From NCBI GenBank assembly GCA_010015655.1, contig ML976672.1:864493-928492 (forward strand): DNA of 64,000 nucleotides, given 5' to 3'. Numbering within the stretch: position 1 is the stretch's first letter; every line of letters starts with the position of its first letter. A program made the position numbers and the translations under genes. This stretch comes from Bimuria novae-zelandiae CBS 107.79 (taxonomy: Eukaryota; Ascomycota; Dothideomycetes; Pleosporales; Didymosphaeriaceae). This document shows positions 11,389-24,620 of the stretch, piece after piece. The notes below the pieces were generated by a model, which was not told where the DNA came from, searched no databases, and was given only the letters and a program-made list of their open reading frames with translations.

Positions 11389-14300
11389 ACTCAGGCCTAA
11401 TACAATACATCTTACCCTCATTGCAGTAGTTGGCTAGTAGACTCCATGTTTCGCAAGCGAAAAGTCGGCCGCCAATTCGGCCACATATGATTGTTGACCT
11501 CAGGACCTGGATCTCAGCCCTATCAGACGCCATCGGTACATATTGAGCGGTTTGTGCTACTGTGCGGCGCGAGAACTACAGATTTTTAGGGGGGTAGATT
11601 CGGACTACCTGACAGCAGGACGAGTCCCACCGGGCTTGCATATGCACCGCTCACGCATGCTTACGTTCGTCGTCTCCACTCAGCAAACCCTCGCAGTCCC
11701 ACATATCGTGTTGGAGTTTCCTGTTGCACGTACGGCGCACAAATACCGGCCATTTGCTAATCTGGAAGCAGCAATATCGCAATATGCAGTCATCAGCAAA
11801 TGGATAGTACAAATAGTAATACGAGACGTGGCTTCGCACGTGCAATACATCTCGATCGAGAACTTTGCGCGTTTTGCACAGAGTCATGGCAATTGAATAT
11901 TGCACACAGCGTTACGACGGAAGGCAATCTCGAAATTGGTTTTAAGCGTGCTACCCCGGGATACACAATGGACACGCATGCGTTCCGATATTCGTTCGGC
12001 GCCCATCGCGATGTGGTGGACGCGCCTCATCAATAATTTACGATCGTGGCAAACGCGCGCGCTACCAACGCGAATAAGGTTGACACTGACAGCAGCCGAG
12101 CATCGAACGATGCCAACTAGCGCTTTGACGTGGCACCACCGAGCCGGGTCACGATAGGGTTGAGACCCTAATTCAGTCTCTTGTTTGCCAACAGCACATT
12201 CGGTAGAGGTCCGTACACCTGTCCTCGTTTACGATTCTCGGCAACACCGACAAGCATCCAGGATCGGATTAAGCGATTTTCTAAAGAAAGAGAAAACTGC
12301 AAACGAAGATGACGTGCCGTGCCATTTACCCGTATGCTACAAGGAGAATTTCATTTCAAGAGACCGAAGAAGTCTAGTCTCTCGCCGGACTGAGATCGAG
12401 TTTCATCCGCTACGCCTCGAGCATGCAGCTGCCCGTATTTAGGGCCTAGCGTATCGGGATTATGCTAGCATGTCAATATTCTCCTTATGTTAGACTGCAT
12501 TCTGCGAAGCTTACTTGTTAGGGTAACGAGCAAAGACGGACGGAGTTCGAGAAGGCGCCGCATGCATTGCAGTTTTTGCACCGTTTCCGCGTCTACCCAC
12601 CTGTTAAGATGATGACCTCGGGACCTCGGGAGCTGGTTGATCCCGTGTCGCCTGAGCCTCTCGGGCTTCCGATTTAACGTTCTGGGTTGCCACGATGCGA
12701 CTATTTAGCACATTGAATTCTCCGATATTTGTCCTGCGCTGCTCTATTGGCATCAACTCGGATCCTTGCATGCTATGGTGGTGCAAATCTACCACAAATC
12801 GGCGTCGTCAGTATAGTTAAGGGACCCCTGAAACAGGCTTCGAACCGAGATGTTTCTGGACTCATCAGTTCGGGACATGGTATTCAGTCAGTGAAGAGGA
12901 GAGTACAGTAGGGAAGCCCCGGTGTTGAGCATCGGATGCCTAGCCAAGAAAGGTAATCACAAACTTGAGCTTTCGCGACTACACCACGCTACAGATCTCC
13001 TTGCATCCCTCGGAAATTTACCTCTCCGTCACGCGATAGCCACCAGCGTGAAGTGAGCAAATTCCTCTGATTATCTTGCCATTGTCGTGGTAGAGTGGAT
13101 AATGTATTAAACATGTCACAATGGCTACGACGCACGCTCATCACAATACGTGACCGAGGCGAAGTTGTCGACAGGGGTTCTGCACTGCGTTTGGAGGAAG
13201 AATTTCGCCAACAGGATGGATGTGGACGGCCCGCACCCAGTCAATCGAGCATGGCGCGTGCGTAGCAGGGGAAACATTGGCTTGTAGCTTTCAATAAGCA
13301 CCCTGGTCGGCGCTGACCTACTTTTGGCACAAACGTGGGTTCGCAGATCTCGCGGTTGAATCCGTGGGCCCTGTACCTGACACGGATCCTGGATAGTGGA
13401 TTCGAGGGGCATGACGTTTCCGCAGACTGGAACTGCTTGCACTGCAGCATGTCGTGCTTTCGCTGCGAGTTTCCGTTGCATGGCCTCCACAAGAAGACCA
13501 GTTCTAAGGTGACACGGCACAAAGCAGCCATGCCAGCAAACGGCTACCAGCTTACGGGGCGCCGGGCGGATTGTTTAACAGAGCATAGCGTTACAATAGG
13601 TTCATGAAGTGTGCTCGGCTACTTTTCCAGCCTCGCTTTCGGATACAGCAAAATGAACCAATAAATGGCCATATGTCGACCGTCTATTAGCGGGATTGTC
13701 AATATTCCCGCTACCAACTTTGGCTCACACTGCTGAAAGGGCTAAAATCCTGGGTTAACAGGGCCTCCCGATGCTCACAAAACTTCCGCTTCGCCAGGCT
13801 CGTAGGATGGCACGGCCGTCGGACTGCCAGAGGAGACGCATGCCCACGTTTGTCCAGCACTACCGTCTACTGTATCGGGTTAGGCGAGTGTTCGGAGAAG
13901 CAGCTTACACACCACATCTGGCGGGTCCGGAGTAGCTAACATCCTGGGCGGCGTTGTATGTCCCCATTCGTGTGTGCGTCCGTTGCGCATGCTCTCGAGC
14001 TTCCAGAACGACCATCGAAGCCTCGTTAAGCGAGCAGACGCTCCGACTGTACGTATCTGTACGTATATGCAGCAGCATGAAGGGCAGGTGGCATTCCAAA
14101 TATATACGGCGGAGTCACGATGACCACGGGACATCATAAACTTCGCAGCAGTGCTGTGTACTATTCTTGTCCGCACCCAATCTATGCATTCCTTCCTCCT
14201 TCCTCAGCGACGGGTTGATAGAGAGTCGCTAGGGTCGGGCACCCGCGTTTCCGAGCTCAAGCTTCTCACTGGGACGCGTGTTTCGTGCAAAACCCGGGAG

Positions 14301-16518
14301 CATGTTCGTCAGGCCCACTGTCGCACCTGCAAGCGTGCTGACGACAAAAGCCAAAGCTGACAGTCATTGGCCGACATAGCGCCGACTTTGATCACCCGCT
14401 TGTGGGGAGATTATTGGCGTCACATGTCACATATCTCCAGGGCTCTTTGCGAGTCGGCAACGATGCCTCGTGAACTATCACAATGACTGTGCCACCGTGA
14501 GGCTCGGCGACCGGCCCCACAGCACCCAAGCTCCCCGGACGCATGAATCAGGGCAATCTCCGCAGCGGACGTTTTTGGGCGATCGTCGACGGCAAACCAG
14601 GATCGCAGACACCATGCGGAGCATTTTGGGCGCGATTGCATGCCCGCTCGATACAAAACGGCAAGCCGCACCTATATGTCGGCCAATATAACCATCACGA
14701 TGTACAGCATCTGCGCTGGCTTGCTTGAGCTGGCTGCTAGTTCTCTTCGAGATTAGCTGTCTTTATCATGGTGCAGTAATAACGGGCAATATGGCCAGTG
14801 CGAGCTCCACAGCACGAGTTCGCACGGGACAAAGAATATCTGACTGCAGCGAGTCCGCTGCTTGATGGGCTGCACCATATACCTTGGTGTGTGGTCTACG
14901 GGCCGCTCGAGGAGCTATCGTCCCATGTGGCAGGCTTCGCGATAGTGGATGGAGCAATTCATGCTACCAGCTGTTCTGTCTTGTACGCTGTATTGGCCCA
15001 AGCCAAACAATAAAGGTTGCAGACTCGACCAAAGCCTCGACACCTGAGGTTATCCTGAAGGCGTGTAGCCAAGGCAGGAGGCATGCCGGACGCATAACAG
15101 ACGCCGGCACATGCAGCTGTAGTGTGTTCTGGGCGGCACAGTTAATGCTAGAGTCATCACCCGCAGCGTCTGTTGAACGCCCACATGGGCCGGCGTACGT
15201 AGTCAGCTAGGTATGCGATGCTAGCTGGGAGGAGGATCTGCAGCAGAAATTGCAGCTCGACGACCTGGACATTCCACGATGGGCGGCCACGGGAGGGCTG
15301 CAGTCGTCGCATGGTGAGAATTCACAGACGCCAATAGCGACCAGGTGCATGAGCATCCGTCCCAGCAAGCGCTCCGAGGGGAGGAGAGGGGAGGGAAGGG
15401 GTTCAAGCCCTATCCGCAGAGCGGGTCGATCAACGCGCAGTGGCTGAATGTCGTGCCCTCTCTGTTTCCGCAATTTTCTGCACGCTTTTTGGCGTCGACG
15501 TCGAGACCCTGGCTGTTCTGGTGCCGACAGCCCGCGCAGACCGAGCGTACCCACGGGCAGGCGAGTCCGCTCTTTGGGCGCCGGGAGCGCGACACTTGAC
15601 AGGCGTGCCAGTCGCGCGGGCCTGTCACTGGAGCCACCTCGTCGCCGTCACCGTGATAGGCAGCGTTGAGGATGCAGCAAGCCATACAGCTGTCGGGCCT
15701 TCCGGCGCTGGGGGACGCGGCTTGTCCAGCCGCTGCTGCAAATTATCGCCTCGTCGATTTGCCCACCGGCTGCAGTCTCCAGCGCAATAGCGCCTTCGCT
15801 AGCCACCGTCTGCGCTGCAGGGGACATGCCGGTGCGTCTACGCGAGCCATCCACGTCGCTCATGGCCCATTCTTGCCCATGCTTCTGTCTACGCCATGCG
15901 GCCGCGGCTGCGCAGCACTTGGGACAGCGGCATGCTTTGTCAAAGAACGACAGCCGAACAACAGCCCAGCATGCTTCCCAGGGCCCGGTCCCCCCTGCGG
16001 CCCCCGTGTCGTGGCTGTCATCCATGGCCTGCCCCAGCGACCAGATCTGAGAGCAGCAACTCGACCACCGATTGAGGTTATTACTGGAGCGTCTCCGCCG
16101 AGCTAGGCTGGAGTCTCTTCTCCTACGTTCAGTGCTGCTCGCACGCACCACTGACCATTGGCTCTGTCATCCGCACTTCACCTTCCCCTCCGACCACCCG
16201 CCTCAGCCCTGTCTCGACGGACTGGCTCTGGCTGAGGCTCGCGTGCTTCTGACACGAGAGCCGCGTTGAAACAAGACCTCCGACCGCGCCCAAGTCTAGA
16301 ACGGAAATTTCCCTCTAGGTACCGACGACCTTTCCTTTCTCCGCCTTCTGCACCCATCCCTGCCCGGACTTCGTGATTTGACGGATGTTTCTGATACTCC
16401 GTAAGGGGGACTCTATGTAAATGTTTGGCCATTCCTTCTTTCTCTTATGTGAATATGTCTCTTTCTGCGTCTGTTGTCGTTGTTCCAGTTTCCAGAACGT
16501 TACTCACATGTGCTCGAC
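11389..16518. other. 5.1 kb gene-poor region
   Basis: No family, tRNA, rRNA or transposon remnant was recognised on either strand. ORFs up to about 170 codons occur but overlap one another on opposite strands, have no conserved motif and no convincing intron structure. Base composition is ordinary, so it is not a RIPed block. A short hairpin (TAGCGGGA / TCCCGCTA) lies at 13688-13712. The right part is probably the long upstream control region and leader of the regulator gene that follows. Confidence 0.5.
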
Positions 16519-18695
16519 ATGCAGACGCAATCACTACCCCTTCTCGAATCGTACCCACATCAGTCCGAATTGAGCAGGTCTGCGAATCCGTACAACTTAC
16601 CAATAATCCACACTGAGCTTTACGCTCCCGCTGCGGACGCGGCGTTTGAGCGCTGCGCTGGTCGAGCTATGCAGAGTCTGTCCTTACCTCCTCCGACTTC
16701 ACTTCCTTCTTCGCCATTCGGGCGGTACCAAGAAGTGGGAAGCGGCCTGGTAAAATTTCCACCACAGTTCAGTCCTGGTAGGTCTGAACAACACAGCTAT
16801 CCGTCTCCTCCCATGTCCGATTCCCACTCACCCGCTCGACGTTCAGCCCACGTAGTCGAACCGGAAGGACACCCATACCCACCTACTTTGCATGAACCAC
16901 GGCCCCAACCACCGACGTCGTCGCTGCTTGATCCTCGATCGGCGACCATTCCGCAGAGCATTGCGCAACAGCGACCGTTGTATCCTGGCGAGTCCCAAGC
17001 CCAAGGCCCACCGATGCACTATCAGTCTGGACGTGCTCTGGACCCAACCTATGGCTCTATGCATATTCCGCAGAACTACGTTTACGGTTATCCTCCTTCT
17101 GGGGCCCCTCAGTATCTTGGCAGCCAAGGTCCAGGTCTCCAAGTCCAACAAGGCGCAATCATAGCTCCGCAGCCACTGCGGCAGGCGAAGCCAGCAAGGA
17201 GAACCAAGGCACATGTCGCATCTGCGTGTGTAAATTGCAAGAAGGCACATCTCAGCTGCGATGTCCAGCGCCCTTGTGGTCGGTGCGTGGCTTCTGGAAA
17301 GCAGGTCAGTAGCAATCTTAGGCCCGATACCTTCACAGTGGAGCTTTCATCGAGTCGATGGACTCTAACGAAACATAGGACACCTGCAAAGATGTACAGC
17401 ACAAGAAGAGAGGCCGACCGAGGCTGAGAGACGACAAGGACTTTGGAAGGAACGAGGACGCGCGCATGGCGTCTGCTCAATTTCTAGGAACGTCGTTACA
17501 ATCTGGAGCCGATACTCTGGGCCAACAGTCTCCATTCGCCGTCGCGCCACGTGCACCCGAACCGTATCGCGTATTGGCGTCGACGCGGGAGGATGAAATT
17601 CCTAGAAATCGCATTCAACCAGCAGCTATAAGCACTACTATCTCACTACGTGTCGGCAGCTTTAGTGGTGCAGCACCCTCACCATATTCTGCAGGGCTAA
17701 ATCTGGCGTACCAGTCTTTGCCAGTAGCGTTTCTTGATTTGGATCTCGTTGTCCAGAAAACCAACCAGGCTTTCCAGGATCTGGTCGCCTTCCTCGGCGA
17801 CGCTCGCGGCAAGACTTTGGCTGAATTGCTGGAAAGCCGGCAGCAAGACATTCTGCATCAAATCCGCACCGACCTACGTATGGAGCGTGATGAGCGCGAA
17901 CCAGCTTACATGGCGCCGATAACTCCTGTTGGACAGGATCCCATGCAGGCCGTTGTGCAATCGGTTGCAGACAAGGACATCGACCACGTCAGCCATGGAT
18001 TCACCAACCGGCCAGTAGTCCTCAATTTCCGACTACCCAATGGCCAGCACCAGTCTCTTCAGACACAGATCCGACTCGCGAAGACTTCGTTATATTTCGT
18101 AACCTTGGTGGTTCATACGCCGCCTCGACCTGCTGGTCCACCTCTTCTAACGAAGCAGTTGGCCCCACCGACGCCAATTCGCAACTCGCAGACCATGTCA
18201 GCTCCTACAAACGCCCCAAGCAGAGAATTCGGCACGTACTCTCTACGACCGACCTCTTCTGCTGGTTCGGCTCCGAATTCACCCTATTTCAACTTCAATT
18301 CGGTCAGAACATCACTTCCGACCGTCAGTTCCAGCTCCTACGGAAGTAGTCCTTCGTACGGCTACTCCCCGACAGCTGGTCCCGAGCAGGGATACTTTCC
18401 GACTTATCAGCCGCTATCCCAGCCGGGAGCGTACCCCTCTTCCTACCAGCCTGCATCGAGGAACAACTCGGTTGCGTCCGAGGCTCAGCGCGGGGCGGCT
18501 CACCCTGCTCGGCTGGAGGGGCTACAACTACCGCCAATCCGCACCACACCTGCGCTAGGATCGCCTCTGGCGCAGGACCATGGTGAAAACGCACGCGTGC
18601 GACGGCGCGCGTCTCCCACGAGTGCCGAAGCGAGGCCCGATACGCCTAACAGCGGCAAACGTCGACGTTTGAATATACACGAAGTACTGGAATGA
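16519..18695 (+). CDS. Zn2Cys6 transcription factor with PAS-like region (AcuK/Ert1-like cluster)
   Basis: Exons 16519..17304 and 17379..18695 encode 700 aa. A Pro/Ser/Gln-rich N-terminus (about 1-235) precedes the zinc cluster, ACVNCKKAHLSCDVQRPCGR then CVASGKQ joined by splicing to DTCKD, with an AT-hook-like KKRGRPRLRDD after it. The AHLSCDxxRPCxRC spacing resembles the Rds2/Ert1/AcuK regulators of gluconeogenesis. A PAS-like segment follows (LAYQSLPVAFLDLDLVVQKT ... FLGDARGKTLAELLE), as in that group, then a Ser/Tyr/Pro-rich tail ending near the nuclear localisation sequence KRRRL. It is probably a carbon-source regulator, but assignment to one orthologue is not possible. The start is the first in-frame ATG; the frame is open upstream to 16474, so an upstream coding exon is possible. 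Confidence 0.8.
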
Positions 18696-19878
18696 CGAAC
18701 GAACGACAGACACGGACGTATAATCAACGTATATACTAGACGATATTGACCTAATACAACTTGTTGTAATAGTCTCCATTTCAGGCATTGTACATACCTT
18801 TCAGGGCGTCGACAAGGCCGGCCTTGTTGCCCCCGTCTTCGAGCATACGACGGGTTGGGAGCGCAGAAGCAGCAGCAGCATTTTTCTCGGTCCGGTACAT
18901 ATCTTATTACTGCCTTCCTTGTTTGCATTTCGGGAGGCGCGCGTCGTGGGCATCATTTGGGAGGATCAAACGAGATACCATGTGCATTTTCTTTTTTTTT
19001 CCGCTTTTTCGGCCTCCACTCGCTGGGCATGTTTGCGCGTTTTTTTTTTTTTTTTTTTCAATTATGCCACCATTTCCTTCTCTTCTGGAGCTGGCGTCGC
19101 GGACGAGGGGACAAAGGGCCGTCAGTCTGTCTCGAGGAGGCGCAACGAAGGCGAGGTGCTCGGACTTTGTGACGCGTCGCGTCTCCACGGCTCTCCATGT
19201 GCAGGACGATGGCGCGTGGATCGGCATGCTGGACCCTCGACTTGGCACGGGTAGACTTCTGTTTCTCTTTGGCATATATTTTTGCTTGGGTGGAGACGTG
19301 CATTGTAGGCTTGGGACATGTATACCCCTTTGTTTATTTTTTTTGCGCGTTTTGTAGGATGTAACAGTAGAATGAAATGGTACGGCTGCGAGGCGTGGAT
19401 GGCTTGTCATCTGCGTGCTTGGTTTGAGTAACGTTACGCTTGAATCCTGAATTGTGGTGACCGTGAGTGGGCACTTGGACCGTGGACGATCAAGCGCTAT
19501 GAATCAGGAGAGTTGAGACCGAGGGAGGTGATAAGGTACAGGTACATATGGATACAAATAGTCGAGGCCGGGTAACACTTTATCCGCGATGCAGGCATGT
19601 ATTATCTGAAAACAGTGGGTATTTGAGGGTATCTCGTGAGGTTGTCCACGGCTCGTCAAAACAAGCTTCGGGTGTGTATCATATGCTGCCAGGATCCATT
19701 CATCTCAACCCGCGTGCTGTGGGCATGTGGAGATCTGAACGCCGCAACACTCATCCCTTACTCCACGCCCTGCCAAAGCATATTCCGCTTAGGTGTAAAG
19801 AAACATATGCTCAGAACGCCGTGTCCCAAAATAGAAGCTTCGAGCCGCTCGAAAGCTCTCTCCGACGCATGTCCCCAT
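18696..19878. other. Convergent intergenic region, no gene seen
   Basis: Lies between the ends of the PAS/Zn2Cys6 gene and the J-protein gene. It contains a pure T run of about 20 nt near 19041-19058 and other pyrimidine tracts, probably 3' untranslated sequence. ORFs here show no recognisable protein. Confidence 0.5.
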
Positions 19879-20582
19879 TCAGCCCACGACCTTCATCTTC
19901 TTCTTTTTCTTCTTGCCCTCCTCAGGCGCCTTTCCCTTCTGGAAATCCCTCCAGCTATTGATGCGCGTGTCCCGCGTCTTCTCCCACGCATCGTCGAGCT
20001 CCCTCTTGCGCTTGCGCTCCGCAATCTCCTCCTCCTCCTTGCGCTGCGCGCGGCCCTCCTCCCGCATCTGAGCCTCCATCTGCCGGCGCTTGCGCTTCTC
20101 GTTATCCATGATGACCCACGTGGTCTTCTCGCGCCAGGCCTTTGCGAACTCCTCGCCGCGCGTCTCCTCGTCGTCGGCCGTGAGCTTGCGCTCGCGCATC
20201 AGTAGCATGCGGGCGTCTGCGATGTGCTCTTCGAGTTCTGCGCGCAGTTTCTCGTCCATGAGAGTCGTTTGCGCTTTCTTGAGGCGGTCGAAGGCTTCGG
20301 GGGCTTTGGGGTTGGTCGTCTTGTCCGGATGGATGAGGAGGGATTTGTTGCGGTAGGTTTTCTTGATGTCGGACTCGGGGACGCCGGGCTGGAGGTCGAG
20401 CACGGCGTAGGCATTGAGTTTGAAGACGGAGAGGATGCGGTCGATTTCGCCATCCTAGATATGTTAGCATGGCTGTGTCGTTTGACTTGTGAACTGCGTG
20501 CTATATGCTGGGTAGCACTTACCTTGTCGAGCGCTTTACCCGTAGCCAGAAGCTCGGCCTCGAAGTCATCGTCGTTACTCAT
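19879..20582 (-). CDS. J-domain protein, Spf31/DNAJC8-like
   Basis: Exons 20582..20523 and 20454..19879 give 211 aa. After a short acidic start (MSNDDDFEAELLATGKALDK) the second exon opens DGEIDRILSVFKLNAYAVLD, then the J domain with the invariant HPD in LLIHPDKTTNP. A long charged helix follows (WREKTTWVIMDNEKRKRRQM) and the C-terminus is a lysine stretch. This arrangement, an acidic start with a J domain then a basic coiled-coil, matches Spf31/DNAJC8, which associates with the spliceosome. The J domain would stimulate an Hsp70. It is divergent from DBP4 with 188 bp between starts. Confidence 0.88.
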
Positions 20583-20770
20583 CGCGATGTCGTTTGAGGG
20601 TTCGTAGCGACCGTGGGATCTTGTAGCGAGTGGTATATGGATTGGTGATGGGCGGCGGACCTCCGAGCGAACTTCCCCGCCGCCGCGTGCACGGACCACG
20701 TGAATCTTCGCATCCAGAAAAAATTGGCCGCCGCGTCGCATTCCCACCACAACATCCAATCGTCGTCAAA

Positions 20771-23295
20771 ATGGTGAGACTCCCCAAAATATAAAATAAA
20801 GAAGTAGAGAATGCTGACTTTCAAGGTTGCGCCCGGTTACACAGGTCGTACAAGGCCTACGAAACTGAAGAAACAAGCCGGCGCGCAGAAGCGCAAGCGC
20901 GATGATGTTGATGTAGAGCAGCTGGATGAAGCCGTGTTGCAGCTTGTAAACTGCCCTTTTCTACCTTGGCTATTCTCTTCAAATTGTCTAACATCAGTAG
21001 GATCTTAAAGATGGCTCCTACAAGGACTTCACAGACCTCCCGTTGTCTAGCGCTACGAAATCGGGTCTCAAATCTGCGCACTTCTCCGTGATGACCGACA
21101 TTCAAGCGAAAGCGATACCGATTGCATTAAAAGGGCACGATATTCTTGGTGCGGCAAAAACGGGAAGCGGAAAGACGCTCGCGTTCCTTATTCCGGTCCT
21201 CGAAAATTTGTACCGGCTACAACATATTGGCGCTGATGCTGGACTGGGCGCATTGATCATTTCGCCCACCCGTGAACTCGCTATTCAGATATTCGACGTA
21301 TTGCGCAAGATTGGAAAGCATGGCCATATGTTCGCAGCGGGGCTGGTAATCGGTGGAAAGAGCTTGGAAGCTGAGCGGGAGGCTCTGACAAGGATGAATA
21401 TATTGGTCGCAACACCGGGCCGGATACTGCAGCACTTGTCGCAAACGGCCGCATTCAATGTGGATGACCTCAAAATGCTCGTCTTGGATGAGGCGGATCG
21501 CATACTTGATATGGGCTTCCAGAGAGATGTCGATGCTATACTGGAGTATCTCCCGAAAGAGCGACAAACCCTGCTCTTCTCCGCTACGCAGTCCAGGAAG
21601 GTCTCCGACCTAGCCCGTCTAAGCCTGCAGGAACCAGAGTATGTGTCTGTACACGCAGAGGACAAATCAGCCACCCCTAAGTCCCTGCAGCAGAACTATT
21701 TCCTTTGCCCGATTGAAGAGAAGCTGGATATGCTGTGGAGCTTCATACAGGCTAGCAAAAAGAAGAAGATTCTCTGCTTCTTTTCCTCGGCGAAGATGGT
21801 GCGCTTTGTCTACGAATCATTCCGTCACATGCAGCCTGGTATATCTCTGCTACATCTCCACGGTCGGCAGAAGCAAGGAGCTCGGTTGGACGTCACAACC
21901 AAATTTGCAGCTGCCAAGTTCTCGTGTCTGTTCGCTACGGACGTCGCCGCGCGAGGCCTCGACTTTCCAGCTGTTGATTTCGTTATCCAGGTCGATTGCC
22001 CGGAGGATGTCGAGACCTACATTCACCGCGTTGGTCGAACCGCACGCTACAATCGGGAAGGGCGCGGGGTCTTATTCCTTGCACCGAGTGAGGAGGAAGG
22101 CATGCTGAAGCGATTGGAAGCCAAGAAGGTGCCTGTGGAGATTATCAACGCCCGGCAAAAAAAGAAGCAGTCTATCAAAAGTCAACTGGTACACATGTGC
22201 TTCAAGGATCCTGAGCTGAAATATCTCGCGCAGAAAGCTTTTACCACCTACACCAAGTCCCTCTACATACAGAAGGATAAGGAGATCTTCAACATCAGGA
22301 ACTACGACCTAGAGGCCTTCGCGGCTAGTTTGGGGCTGCCGGGAGCGCCGAAGATAAAGTTCGTCAAGGACGGCGACGACAAGAAAAGAAAGCAGCAGTC
22401 CCGACAGGAGCTCGAGATGTCTGAGTCTTCGGAAGAGGAAGCAGAAGAGCCATCGAGCAAGAAGGCGAAGACTGTGCGGACCAAGTATGACCGTATGTTT
22501 GAGAGGCAGAATCAGGACGTCCTTGCAGATCACTACAGGAAGCTGGTTCAGGATGGAGAACCTGATGCAGAGGAAAACGATTTCACAGGTGCAACGCGTG
22601 CTGACGACAATGACGACTTCCTTGCCGTCAAGAGAAGGATACCTGCTGAAGTAGCCGATGCAGTTATGGAAGGCACGACCGACGATGCAACTAAAGGGAA
22701 GGTCGTCAGTCTACCTGGTGCATCTCAGCCTCTCATCATCGATAGTAATCGCCGCGAGAAGCTTCTCCAATCCAAGAAGAAACTGCTCAAGCATATGGAC
22801 AAGGGCAAGAAGCTTGTTTACGATGACGAGGGTAATGCTCATGAAGTCTACGAACTGGAGAACGAAGACGACTTTCGTGCGAAGGGCTTGCCAGAGGAAC
22901 AGCGAAAGAAGTTTCTCAACGCTGAGAGAGATGCTGTTGCTCAGGCTGATGTGCTCGACAAGGAAGCCGCAAAGGCAAAGAGGAAGGAGAAGATGCGGAA
23001 ACGGAAGGAACGAGAGAGGGTCGAGGCGGAAGCGGGAGCGGCGAGCGAAGACGAGGAAGGAGGGTTGGAGATTTCCAACGAGGATGCTCTTGCGAACTTT
23101 AGGGCCGACGCCGATTCCATTAAGGACGAAGAGGAAGAGCAAGCACCAAAGACCGGCAAGAAGTGGTTTCAATCTGACTCGGAGGACGACGCTGCGCCGA
23201 GCAAGAAGCGGAAGAAGGGCAAGAGCGCACGGCATGTGGAGGAGCCGCAAACGCTCGAGGATATGGAGGCTTTGGCTGCAGAGTTGCTGTCATGA
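20771..23295 (+). CDS. DBP4: ATP-dependent RNA helicase Dbp4 (Hca4)
   Basis: Exons 20771..20773, 20826..20945 and 21001..23295 encode 805 aa. The first coding exon is the ATG alone; the intron begins GTGAGA directly after it. The basic leader [17 protein letters not shown] is followed by the DEAD core: [13 protein letters not shown] (Q motif), [43 protein letters not shown], and [13 protein letters not shown]. The C-terminal domain typical of the family ([20 protein letters not shown]...) and a long acidic/lysine-rich tail complete it. Dbp4 acts in early pre-18S rRNA processing, releasing U14 snoRNA. The match across the whole protein is strong. Confidence 0.95.
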
Positions 23296-24407
23296 TTGTG
23301 TTAAAAAGTATCCCAGGATATGCAAATCAGTGGTTACTGTCCTCAGTCCTACTCCAATGTGTCGATTGGTGCTACGGTCAATGTCTACGTTGCCTGTCAA
23401 CAGCTTCTCCATGTCAAGGTCTGTATCGCTTTACAGACAATGGTTCTCGATTGCCTGGTCACCACACTGGAAAGCCTCACTCCTCTCCCGCCAGCAGATC
23501 CTCAATGCAGAGCCCACCATGCTCGAAAACGACTGGCCCGCGCTGCCAGACATGGTGCTCAGGGTTCCAGAGCGCGGTCTTCGTCCCAGATCTCGTGCTA
23601 GCAGCCCCCCATCTCTTACGCTGCAACATGACGTACCGCACACTCGTCTCCCACGGCTACAGCCGTCAGTCCATCTCTCCTCTAATAACTCGCAGCTACT
23701 GTCGCGTGCCGTCACCCATCGTCCCTTGGCCAGAAACTCTCCGTCCACCCGCATGGTAATATACTATGACACAAGCTTCACTAGCTACACGATCGTCTCG
23801 CGCGCCGTCCTACGCCACCTCATGCTCTACACACTACGTGAATTTTTGTCCGACGCGCCTGGCATGCCACACGTCACAACAGCCGTCCGTCCTACCATTG
23901 TAGGCGCGCTGGTGTCACACTTCCCCTCCCGCGCTAGCGCTACTGCGCACGCGGCTCGTAGCTTTTGTCTAGCGTGAGGCGATCACGTTCGGGCCTTTTC
24001 CATGGACGCGGATGATCCGACATGAGTAGAGTGGAAGCCTAAAAGCTTTTGGCGGGTGGTAATCTGCAGGCTTTTGAGTTTAACGGGTCGTCGGGAGCGA
24101 GGGAGCCGGACTGGCCGAGTGGGAATGCGAAATGTGTGGATTGGAAGGGAAAGTCGTGGGTGCAGGTTGATGGTGTTCTCCGGCCTGCGGAGGGGTGCAC
24201 TGCGTGGATTCCGCCCGAGGAGGGTGTTTAAGTTGTGCGAGTGGAGATGGGCTGGAAGGGTGAGACCAAAGCTCGCTGATGGGATGCTAGTGTATGAGAC
24301 GGTTTGCACCCCTTGCGTTTGAAACTTTAGATTAATTGGAAGGTGTAGTGCCAGCAGAATATGCCGACGCCTTGTCATAGCCGACGTTCCCCGCCGTGAG
24401 CAAGATA
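23296..24407. other. Intergenic region with no supported gene
   Basis: A plus-strand open frame continues from an alternative frame of DBP4 to 23977 but has no recognisable domain. A short frame at 24049-24231 ends in VDGVLRPAEGCTAWIPPEEG, which may be a decayed gene fragment. The sequence abuts the pogo-type transposon, whose TA target lies at 24406-24407. Confidence 0.4.
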
Positions 24408-24477
24408 CCGTAGAGTTTTGCAATTAATAGATAGCCTAGCTGCTAGCTGCAGGTGGCGACGTAACCGTAGGAGGTAT
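24408..24477 (+). repeat. Left 70-bp terminal inverted repeat of pogo-type element
   Basis: Begins CCGTAGAGTTTTGCAATTAA directly after the TA target; identical to the reverse complement of 27054-27123 over 70 bases, then diverges abruptly. Confidence 0.95.
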
Positions 24478-24620
24478 CGCGCTGAGACGCTTGCAACGTC
24501 AAACATCGTCAAAATAGATCAGTGGCCTGCATCTCCACAACAACACCATAGATTTTGATACTTTTCGGATTTTCTTGATTCTACGGTCTAAATCTATAGG
24601 ACTTTTGAATTTCATAAAAA

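Noticed and set aside
10678..11421. 247-codon minus-strand ORF
   Set aside because: Antisense to the DBP10 C-terminal region; hydrophobic composition is the complement of its Lys/Glu codons.
15360..15425. GGGGTTCAAGCCC T-arm-like motif
   Set aside because: Only a 4-bp stem; no cloverleaf can be built around it.
22658..23977. 439-codon plus-strand ORF overlapping DBP4
   Set aside because: Most of it is a shifted frame of the DBP4 tail, where Lys/Glu codons produce an artificial Arg/Lys-rich frame; the part past 23295 has no recognisable domain.
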